From Phycisphaerales bacterium (lineage in GTDB: Bacteria; Planctomycetota; Phycisphaerae; Tepidisphaerales; Tepidisphaeraceae): DNA of 10,635 bases. Below are positions 5,253-10,635 of this stretch, piece after piece. A program made the position numbers and the translations under genes. The stretch's first letter is position 1. Each line of letters starts with the position of its first letter. The stretch is from positions 1 through 10,635 of the forward strand of contig JAQGHP010000313.1 of assembly GCA_028288775.1 (NCBI GenBank). Direction: 5' to 3'. The notes below the pieces were generated by a model. The model was not told the origin of the DNA and made no database searches. It saw only the letters and a list, made by a program, of their open reading frames with translations.

Positions 5253-6560
5253 ATGATTCCGATTTTTCGTTTGGACAATGTTGACGGCCGCTCCGGCGTC
5301 GAAACGCTGCTCGGGAAGCTGCGGCTCATGCCTGCCGACATGGCGCTGGGGCAGGGGAAGGACGTCGCGGCGGTGCAGGAGATTCTTGCCGATGTCGCCA
5401 AACGCGGGGACGCGGCGGTCGTTGATTCCTCGCGGAAGTTTGACGATCCCAATTTCACCGTCGATCAAATTCGCGTGAAGCCGGAGGAGATGGCGGAGGC
5501 GGCCGGGCGGATTCCTGCCGGGCTGATGTCCGCACTCCGGCGGTCGATCGCGCAGGTGCGGGAGTATCAGCGGGCGTTTATGCCCGTGGACCCGCCGCGA
5601 TTGGAGCGGGCGGGGGTTTCGCTGGGGATGCGGTTCACGCCGATGGACAGCGCGGGGCTCTACTTCCCGGGGGGGAAGGCTTCTTATCCTTCGTCGCTCA
5701 TTCATCTGGCGGTGCCGGCGCAGGTGGCGGGGGTGAAGCGGATCGCGGTGGCGACGCCGCCGAGCAAATACGGGCGGAGCGATCTCGTGCTGGCCGCGGC
5801 CCACGAGTTGGGGCTCACCGACGTTTTCCGCGCCGGTGGGGCGGCAGCGATCGCGGCGCTGGCGTTCGGCACGCAGGCCATTCCCGCCGTCGACAAAATT
5901 GTCGGGCCGGGGAATAAATACGTTCAGCTCGCCAAGCGATCGCTGGCGGGTTGCGTGGGGATCGACGGCTTTCTTGGGCCCAGCGAAATTCTCGTGCTCG
6001 CCGACGAGAGCGCCAGCCCGGCGTTCATCGCCGCCGACCTCATCGCCCAGGCGGAGCATGACCCGGGAAGCTGCTTCCTGCTGACCACCTCGGAGGCGCT
6101 GGCAAATCAGGTCGTCGCCGAGATTGAGAAGCAGGGCAAATCGTTGAGCCGGCTCCCGGCCTTGGAGAAGGCGATGCGTGACTTCAGCGCGATCATCATT
6201 GGCGGATCGATGGACGAGCTCATCGCGCTGGCGGACCAGTTTGCCGCGGAGCATGTGAACGTCCAGACGAAGGACGACGAGGCGGTGCTGAAGAAGCTCA
6301 GCCACGCCGGGGCGGTTTTCCTCGGTCGTTACAGCCCGGTGGCGGCGGGCGATTACGTCGCGGGCCCCAGCCACTGCCTGCCGACGAATACCACCGCGCG
6401 ATTCACCAGCGGGATCAGCGTCTACGAATTCCTCAAGCGCAGCAGCGTGGTTCGGTACGAGGCAAGCGGATTAAAGGCCGACGCCGACGCGATCACCGCG
6501 ATGGCCGAGGCCGAGGGCCTGGACGGGCACGCCGCGAGCGTGCGCGTGCGGAGCAATTGA
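5253..6560 (+). CDS. hisD: Histidinol dehydrogenase
   Basis: Zinc- and NAD-dependent cytoplasmic enzyme that oxidises L-histidinol to L-histidine in two steps, ending the histidine pathway. The 435 residues match the usual family length. Key residues are in place: zinc ligands Gln266 and His269 (AQAEHDPGS), Asp367 (GDYVAGPSH) and His426 (LDGHAASVR), and the catalytic pair Glu333-His334 (AAEHVNVQ). AGLYFPGGKASYPSS (134-148), IVGPGNKYV (216-224) and GFLGPSEILVLAD (239-251) are further signature blocks. ATG at 5253 (MIPIFRL) fits the family length. The frame stays open upstream to 5076, but only through repeat DNA. No Shine-Dalgarno sequence is visible before the start, so initiation may be leaderless or depend on another signal. 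hisC follows after 250 nt of repeat-filled spacer. Confidence 0.97.
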   Translation: MIPIFRLDNVDGRSGVETLLGKLRLMPADMALGQGKDVAAVQEILADVAKRGDAAVVDSSRKFDDPNFTVDQIRVKPEEMAEAAGRIPAGLMSALRRSIAQVREYQRAFMPVDPPRLERAGVSLGMRFTPMDSAGLYFPGGKASYPSSLIHLAVPAQVAGVKRIAVATPPSKYGRSDLVLAAAHELGLTDVFRAGGAAAIAALAFGTQAIPAVDKIVGPGNKYVQLAKRSLAGCVGIDGFLGPSEILVLADESASPAFIAADLIAQAEHDPGSCFLLTTSEALANQVVAEIEKQGKSLSRLPALEKAMRDFSAIIIGGSMDELIALADQFAAEHVNVQTKDDEAVLKKLSHAGAVFLGRYSPVAAGDYVAGPSHCLPTNTTARFTSGISVYEFLKRSSVVRYEASGLKADADAITAMAEAEGLDGHAASVRVRSN

Positions 6561-6744
6561 AATCCGAAGCCCGAATCCGAACCAAATCCGAATGACGAAA
6601 TCCGAAACGAAGACGCGCAGAAACTTGACCACGAAGGCACGAAGTCACGAAGAATGAAAGCGAAATGGTTTGTTCGCATCCCTTCGTGGCTTCGTGCCTT
6701 CGTGGTTAAGTGCTCCCTTCGGATTCGGGCTTGATTCGGATTTC
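6559..6744. repeat. Nested inverted-repeat element between hisD and hisC
   Basis: The inner arms 6628-6652 and 6682-6706 pair at 24 of 25 positions around a 29-nt loop and consist of 8-nt ACGAAG units (ACCACGAAGGCACGAAG type). The outer arms 6559-6581 and 6718-6744 contain the 15-bp perfect pair AAGCCCGAATCCGAA/TTCGGATTCGGGCTT and a further GAAATCCGAA/TTCGGATTTC pair, with a 4-nt insertion in the right arm. The element begins inside the hisD stop codon and ends 66 nt before hisC. It could act as a 3'-end hairpin for hisD; it lacks a T-tract. Confidence 0.85.
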
Positions 6745-6775
6745 GATATTCGGACTCTCGCGCCGCGATTCTCGC

Positions 6776-6804
6776 GTCGCATTCGTAAACTCGCGCGGTA
6801 TAAT
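6776..6804 (+). promoter_or_regulatory. Candidate hisC promoter with consensus -10, probably leaderless
   Basis: TATAAT at 6799-6804 is an exact -10 consensus. GTCGCA at 6776-6781, 17 nt upstream, is a partial -35 match (three of six). Only six bases separate the -10 from the hisC ATG at 6811, so a normal start site would fall on or next to the A of the start codon. There is no Shine-Dalgarno sequence, which fits a leaderless message. Confidence 0.6.
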
Positions 6805-6810
6805 CCTGAC

Positions 6811-7881
6811 ATGGCTCCGTCATTCGTACGCGCTGCTGTGCGCGACATGTCAGGTTACACGCCCGGCGAACAGCCCTCGGCCGATGAGCGCGTGGTGAAA
6901 CTCAACACGAACGAAAATCCGTTCGGGCCCAGCGACCGCGTCATGCAGGCGATCGCGAACATCGACAAGGAAACCCTCCGCCGATATCCGAACCCGACCG
7001 CGGATGTGTTCCGTCACGCCGCGTCCCGGCAACTCGGGGTGTCGCCCGACATGATCCTCGCCGGCAACGGCAGCGATGACATCCTCACCATCGCCACGCG
7101 CACCTTCCTCGCGCCCGGCGGCAAGCTCGTCTGCCCCGAGCCCACCTATTCGCTCTACACCGTGCTCGCCCAATTGCAGGAGACGACCTACGGCAGCGTG
7201 GCCTGGGGAGAGGATTGGTCGCTGCCCATGGACGCGCTGCTCGCGTCCAAGGCCGATGCGATTTATCTGGCCAACCCCAACGCCCCCAGCGGCACATTCG
7301 TGTCGCCCACGAAGGTGGCGGAATTGGCCCGGAACTTTGGCGGGCTGTTGCTGGTGGACGAGGCGTACGTGGATTTTGCGGAAGACACCTGCCTGCCGCT
7401 GGTGAAGGAGCACGCGAACCTCGTGATTACGCGCACGATGAGCAAGGCCTATTGCCTGGCGGGCCTGCGGTTCGGGTACGCGGTGGCGCAGCCGCAGGTG
7501 ATCCACGAAATGATCAAGGCGAAGGACAGTTACAACTGCGACGCGATCGCGATCGCTGCCGCCGCGGCGGCCATTTCCGACCCGGCGTACTACAAGGAAA
7601 AGTGGGAGTACGTGAAGCTCGAGCGGCAGCGGGTTTCGGTCGAGCTGACGCAGTTGGGCTGGACGGTATTGCCGAGCCAGGCGAACTTCATTCTGGCCGC
7701 GGTCCCCGACGGCCGCGGCCGCGAGGCGTACCTGGGGCTCAAGCGCCAGGGCATCCTCGTTCGATACTTCGACAGGCCCGGCCTGAGCGACAAGATCCGA
7801 ATCACCATCGGCCTGAGCCACCAGAACAACGCCCTGCTGGCCGGCATCAAGGCTTTGACCGAGACGCCGATGGCGGCATGA
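6811..7881 (+). CDS. hisC: Histidinol-phosphate aminotransferase
   Basis: PLP-dependent fold-type I aminotransferase that converts imidazole acetol phosphate and glutamate to histidinol phosphate and 2-oxoglutarate. The 356 residues match the family. Visible marks are KLNTNENPFGPS (30-41), RRYPNP (57-62), AGNGSDDIL (84-92), NPNAPSG (155-161), VDEAYVDF (182-189), the PLP lysine Lys212 in TMSKAYCLAGLRFGY (209-223) and Arg330 in RITIGLS, which should bind the substrate carboxylate. ATG at 6811 was chosen over the longer frame from 6670, which reads through the repeat element and the -10 box. Some family members also act on aromatic amino acids. The position between hisD and hisB makes histidine synthesis the main role. 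It appears to have its own promoter. Confidence 0.96.
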   Translation: MAPSFVRAAVRDMSGYTPGEQPSADERVVKLNTNENPFGPSDRVMQAIANIDKETLRRYPNPTADVFRHAASRQLGVSPDMILAGNGSDDILTIATRTFLAPGGKLVCPEPTYSLYTVLAQLQETTYGSVAWGEDWSLPMDALLASKADAIYLANPNAPSGTFVSPTKVAELARNFGGLLLVDEAYVDFAEDTCLPLVKEHANLVITRTMSKAYCLAGLRFGYAVAQPQVIHEMIKAKDSYNCDAIAIAAAAAAISDPAYYKEKWEYVKLERQRVSVELTQLGWTVLPSQANFILAAVPDGRGREAYLGLKRQGILVRYFDRPGLSDKIRITIGLSHQNNALLAGIKALTETPMAA

Positions 7882-7897
7882 AGTGGCGGAGGAAGAA

Positions 7898-8081
7898 TTA
7901 ACCACGAAGGCACGAAGACACGAAGAAATTCGGGGGCTAAACACCGAGGCTGCGGAGTAGAAAGCAACCTATAACTTGTGGAAGATGGCTGATCCCTGCC
8001 CTCTTTGTGCTCTCTGTGGCCTCTGTGCCCTTTGTGGTTACTTCTTTGAATTTCTTCGTGTCTTCGTGCCTTCGTGGTTAA
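7898..8081. repeat. 34-bp perfect inverted repeat between hisC and hisB
   Basis: Bases 7898-7931 and 8048-8081 are perfect 34-bp complements, separated by 116 nt. The arms are 8-nt ACGAAG units ending in TTAACC, the same family as the element between hisD and hisC. The enclosed 116 nt include a separate 9-nt array (8001-8036) but no gene. Perfect pairing over 34 bp implies recent origin or ongoing correction between the arms. It starts 16 nt after the hisC stop. Confidence 0.9.
8001..8036 (+). repeat. Four 9-nt tandem units (YTTTGTG/CTCTGTG) inside the 34-bp inverted repeat
   Basis: CTCTTTGTG, CTCTCTGTG, GCCTCTGTG and CCCTTTGTG follow one another without gaps and end in GTTA. In form it resembles one arm of the neighbouring elements, but no complementary left arm is visible inside the spacer. 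It may therefore be half of a decayed stem-loop. Confidence 0.7.
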
Positions 8082-8120
8082 CTCGCGGTTCGTAACGACG
8101 CGGCTTTTTCGAAAGACGAG

Positions 8121-8720
8121 ATGAGCAAGACCAACGCCCGCAAGGCCGAGATTTCCCGGCAGACCAAAGAGACCAAGATCCGCGTCGCGATCGATCTCGA
8201 CGGCAGTGGCCGCACCGCGCCGCACACAGGCGTGGGGTTCTTCGATCACATGCTCGAGCTGCTCGGCCGACATAGCCTTATCGACCTGGACGTGCAGGCC
8301 GAGGGCGATCTGCAGGTCGATTCGCACCACACCGTCGAAGACGTCGGCATCGTACTGGGGCAGGCCCTCGAGCAGGCGCTGGGCGACAAGCGCGGCATCC
8401 AGCGTTACGGGTGGGCCGCGATTCCCATGGACGAAAGCCTGGCGCAGGTCGCCATCGATCTTTCAGGCCGCCCGGCGTTCGTTTTTAACGTGGCGTTCAA
8501 GGGGGAGACCATCGGCGTGTTCCCGGTCGAGCTGGTGGAGGAATTCTTCAAGGCATTCGCCACGACGGCCAAAATGAACCTGCACATCGCCGTCCCCTAC
8601 GGCACCAACAACCACCACATCTCCGAAGCCATCTTCAAGGCTGCGGCCCGGGCGTTGCGCCAGGCGGTCACCCACGACCCTCGCAACGACGACGTGCCGA
8701 GCACCAAAGGGTCGTTGTAA
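8121..8720 (+). CDS. hisB: Imidazoleglycerol-phosphate dehydratase (stand-alone HisB)
   Basis: Manganese-dependent cytoplasmic enzyme that dehydrates imidazole glycerol phosphate to imidazole acetol phosphate, the substrate of HisC. The 199 residues are the typical monofunctional length, without the HAD phosphatase domain found in enterobacterial HisB. Metal-binding and active-site blocks are intact: TGVGFFDHML (36-45, His43), DSHHTVED (67-74, His69, His70, Glu73), MDES (103-106), GTNNHHISEAIFKA (161-174, His165, His166, Glu169) and the C-terminal PSTKG (193-197). ATG at 8121 follows GACGAG directly and lies close to the family start. The histidinol-phosphatase step must be supplied elsewhere. 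It is separated from hisC by a 239-nt repeat-filled gap, so operon membership is uncertain. Confidence 0.97.
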   Translation: MSKTNARKAEISRQTKETKIRVAIDLDGSGRTAPHTGVGFFDHMLELLGRHSLIDLDVQAEGDLQVDSHHTVEDVGIVLGQALEQALGDKRGIQRYGWAAIPMDESLAQVAIDLSGRPAFVFNVAFKGETIGVFPVELVEEFFKAFATTAKMNLHIAVPYGTNNHHISEAIFKAAARALRQAVTHDPRNDDVPSTKGSL

Positions 8721-8793
8721 CCATCGGAATAAGTTGCCGAGCCCGCTTGGGACGGCGCCGAAATTCCCTCGACCAAGCCGGCAATTTCATACG

Positions 8794-8822
8794 TTACCGG
8801 TTTCGCCGCACTGGACTAAAAT
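8794..8822 (+). promoter_or_regulatory. Candidate promoter for the KaiC-like gene
   Basis: TAAAAT at 8817-8822 matches five of six -10 bases. TTACCG at 8794-8799 is a weak -35 at 17-nt spacing. It would give a leader of about 110 nt before the ATG at 8941. The rest of the 220-nt gap after hisB shows no terminator, repeat or gene that I can support. Confidence 0.35.
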
Positions 8823-8924
8823 CTATGTGGTGTAGGTTGCGCAGTTCAGATCTGTGTTAAGTTCACGGCACGCGGGCGTCGGGGATCGACATAGGCTGTC
8901 GCCTTTGGGTTTCGGCCCGCCGCC

Positions 8925-8930
8925 GGAGGT
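8925..8930 (+). promoter_or_regulatory. Ribosome binding site deciding the KaiC-like start
   Basis: GGAGGT lies 10 nt before ATG 8941. A longer in-frame GTG start at 8854 has no such signal and would add 29 residues with no RecA-like character, so the start at 8941 is preferred. Confidence 0.65.
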
Positions 8931-8940
8931 TAGACCGCCC

Positions 8941-10467
8941 ATGGGAAACGATAGACCTCCCGACAGCACGCCGGTTTCGACCGGTGTCCCGGGGTTGGAC
9001 GACATCCTGCGCGGGGGTTTGACTGCCAATCGCCTCTATTTGGTTGAGGGCGACCCGGGATCGGGCAAGACCACGCTCGCCCTCCAATTCCTGCTTGAAG
9101 GGGCTCGGCGGGGCGAACCCGGCCTGTACGTCACCCTCTCGGAGACCAGGGAAGAATTGCTCGCGATCGCGCGCAGCCACGGCTGGGACGTCGAAACAAT
9201 TCACATCCTTGAAATGATTCCCTCCGCGGAGAGCCTTTCGCCCGACGCCGAGTTGACGATGTTTCACCCCTCCGAGCTGGAGCTTAGCGAGACGACCAAG
9301 GCGGTGCTCTCGGAGGTGGTGCGGAACAAACCTCGCCGGGTGGTCTTCGACTCGCTTTCGGAAATGCGGCTGCTCGCGCAAAACCCGCTCCGCTATCGCA
9401 GGCAGATCCTGGGCCTCAAGCAGTTCTTTGCCGGCAAACAATCCACGGTGCTGCTGCTCGATGACCGGACCGCCCCGGGCGAAGACCTCCAGCTTCAGAG
9501 CATCGCGCACGGCGTGGTGCGCCTCGAGCAACTGGCCACCGGTTACGGCGCACAGCGCCGGCGGCTGCGCGTGTTCAAGATGCGGGGCATTTCGTTCCGG
9601 GGCGGCTTGCATGACTTCACAATCCGCAAGGGCGGCCTCGACGTCTACCCCCGGCTCGTGGCCGCCGAGCATCATGAGGAATTCGCTGACCATGACGCCC
9701 CGAGCGGGATCGCATCGTTCGACAAGCTCCTGGGAGGAGGGTTGACGCCCGGCAGCAGTTCGCTTTTCATCGGGCCCGCCGGCGTGGGCAAATCCACGGT
9801 CGCGCTGCAGTTCGCCATCGCCGCGGCCAAGCGCGGGGAGCGCGCGGCGCTGTTCATCTTCGACGAGACCACGTCGATCCTCAAAACGCGCTCGCGCAAG
9901 CTGGGCACCGCGCTTGAGCCGCTGATCGACAAAGGGTTGCTTACCATCCAGCAGGTGGATCCGGCCGAGCTCTCGCCCGGCGAATTCGTCGCCACCATCC
10001 GCCGGGCCGTCGAGGGCAGCGACGCCTCCGGCCGGCCGGCGAAAGTCATTCTCATCGACAGCCTGAATGGCTACCTCCATTCCATGCCCGAGGAAAATTT
10101 CCTCAACGCACAGCTCCACGAACTGTTCACTTATCTCAACCAGCTCGGCGTGGTCACGCTCGTCACGGTCACGCAATCGGGAATGATGGGGGCGGCCATG
10201 CGCTCGCCCGTGGACACCACGTACCTGGCCGACAACGTCATCCTGTTCCGCTACTTCGAAGCCGCGGGCCGCGTGCGGCGGGCCATCTCCGTCGTGAAAA
10301 AACGCAACGGCGCGCACGAGCAGACCATCCGCGAAATGACCATGAGCGAAAAGGGGATCGACATCGGCCCCGCCCTCGAGAATTTCCACGGGATTCTCAC
10401 CGGCACGCCCACGTTCATGGGCTCACACGACGACCTCCTGGCACTGTTGAGGAAAGATGAGCACTGA
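8941..10467 (+). CDS. KaiC-like double-domain RecA-superfamily ATPase
   Basis: A 508-residue cytoplasmic ATPase with two KaiC-type RecA modules, close to cyanobacterial KaiC in length (519). Module 1 (about 11-245) has Walker A GDPGSGKTT (37-45) and Walker B RVVFD (133-137). The paired catalytic glutamates of the KaiC CI domain read Ser67-Glu68. Module 2 (about 255-490) has Walker A GPAGVGKST (278-286), Asp309-Glu310 at the glutamate pair and Walker B VILID (369-373). By my hand alignment the autophosphorylation pair Ser431-Thr432 of KaiC corresponds to Thr427-Tyr428. No kaiA or kaiB gene is in view, so a circadian role is not implied. Such homologues are often signalling ATPases linked to histidine kinases, and the next gene overlaps this stop by 11 nt and looks like one. 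The start at 8941 is supported by GGAGGT. Confidence 0.92.
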   Translation: MGNDRPPDSTPVSTGVPGLDDILRGGLTANRLYLVEGDPGSGKTTLALQFLLEGARRGEPGLYVTLSETREELLAIARSHGWDVETIHILEMIPSAESLSPDAELTMFHPSELELSETTKAVLSEVVRNKPRRVVFDSLSEMRLLAQNPLRYRRQILGLKQFFAGKQSTVLLLDDRTAPGEDLQLQSIAHGVVRLEQLATGYGAQRRRLRVFKMRGISFRGGLHDFTIRKGGLDVYPRLVAAEHHEEFADHDAPSGIASFDKLLGGGLTPGSSSLFIGPAGVGKSTVALQFAIAAAKRGERAALFIFDETTSILKTRSRKLGTALEPLIDKGLLTIQQVDPAELSPGEFVATIRRAVEGSDASGRPAKVILIDSLNGYLHSMPEENFLNAQLHELFTYLNQLGVVTLVTVTQSGMMGAAMRSPVDTTYLADNVILFRYFEAAGRVRRAISVVKKRNGAHEQTIREMTMSEKGIDIGPALENFHGILTGTPTFMGSHDDLLALLRKDEH

Positions 10468-10635
10468 GCGCCCGGCGGCCGACATGCGCGTGCTCCTGCT
10501 GGCCCCGACCGCGCGGGACGGCGCGGCCAGCCATGCGCTGCTCGACTCGGCCGGCATCCGATGCACGCTCTGCGCCGACCTCGACTCGGTCTGCGGACAG
10601 GCCGCGGGGGGCGTGGCGGCGGTCATCGTCCCCGA
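10457..10635 (+). CDS. N-terminus of a probable sensor histidine kinase / receiver-like signalling protein (partial)
   Basis: The 59 visible residues begin MSTERPAADMRVLLLAP. They continue as a receiver-like alternation of strand and helix: RVLLLAPTARDGAAS, HALLDSAGIRCTLCADLDSVCGQAA and VAAVIVP. This pattern matches, from memory, the pseudo-receiver start of PAS-containing hybrid histidine kinases found downstream of KaiC-like genes. The kinase core itself lies beyond the right edge, so the assignment is inference. GAGG sits 4 nt before the AAAG ATG, and the start overlaps the KaiC-like stop by 11 nt, which argues for translational coupling and a shared signalling task. Confidence 0.7.
   Translation, partial: MSTERPAADMRVLLLAPTARDGAASHALLDSAGIRCTLCADLDSVCGQAAGGVAAVIVP

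Noticed and set aside
5088..6374. Long open frame antisense to hisD (428 codons)
   Set aside because: Arg/His-rich translation without a recognisable domain, running into repeat DNA; hisD on the plus strand is unmistakable.
6628..6706. Possible CRISPR array from repeated ACGAAG units
   Set aside because: Units are 8 nt, contiguous, without unique spacers, and arranged as one inverted pair; no cas genes are present.
6850..7944. Long open frame antisense to hisC (364 codons)
   Set aside because: Same reasoning: a shadow of a strongly conserved gene.
8863..10389. Long open frame antisense to the KaiC-like gene (508 codons)
   Set aside because: It mirrors a gene with clear RecA motifs. High third-position GC commonly leaves the opposite strand open, and its translation shows no domain.
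8941..10467. True circadian KaiC
   Set aside because: No kaiA or kaiB nearby and the key Ser-Glu and Thr-Tyr positions differ; KaiC-like signalling ATPase is the safer call.

Overview
The window looks like chromosomal DNA of a GC-rich planctomycete, probably of the Phycisphaerae type. The main reasons are a membrane protein ending in a CxxCGYDxRA...CPECG zinc ribbon, a set of secreted or anchored STN-like proteins with a VYDVRDLL-type motif, a two-domain KaiC-like ATPase coupled to a sensor kinase, and long gene gaps filled with short inverted repeats. This assignment rests on remembered family features; no search was run.

Layout. Bases 1-566 (minus) hold the N-terminal part of a type I-beta DAHP synthase, running off the left edge. 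Bases 567-1093 are non-coding and contain phased GGGCAA motifs, an 11-bp inverted repeat and a REP-like double hairpin. At 1094-1432 (minus) is a small lipoprotein with two CxxC pairs. Divergent from it, 1710-4569 (plus) is a tight four-gene cluster: a two-helix membrane protein with a zinc ribbon, then three diverged tandem paralogues with an STN/secretin-N0-like fold, the last two joined by 4-nt GTGA and ATGA overlaps. A Dabb (stress-responsive A/B barrel) gene at 4511-4816 (minus) converges on the last paralogue and overlaps its 3' end by 59 nt.

Bases 5253-8720 carry hisD, hisC and hisB in the classical order and on one strand, but as separate units. The gap before hisD and the gaps between the genes are filled by nested palindromic repeats, including a 20-bp perfect inverted repeat bracketing two further stem-loops (4884-5131) and a 34-bp perfect inverted repeat (7898-8081). 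hisC has a consensus TATAAT box six bases before its ATG, which suggests its own promoter and a leaderless message. Together the three his genes supply IGP dehydratase, histidinol-phosphate aminotransferase and histidinol dehydrogenase. The remaining his genes are not in the window.

Bases 8941-10467 encode a KaiC-like double RecA/AAA+ ATPase. Its stop is overlapped by the start of a gene beginning at 10457 that looks like the N-terminus of a sensor histidine kinase or receiver-type protein, cut off by the right edge.

The most unusual parts are the tandem STN-like trio with its zinc-ribbon partner, and the layered inverted-repeat elements built from short units with 8-, 9- and 10-nt periods.
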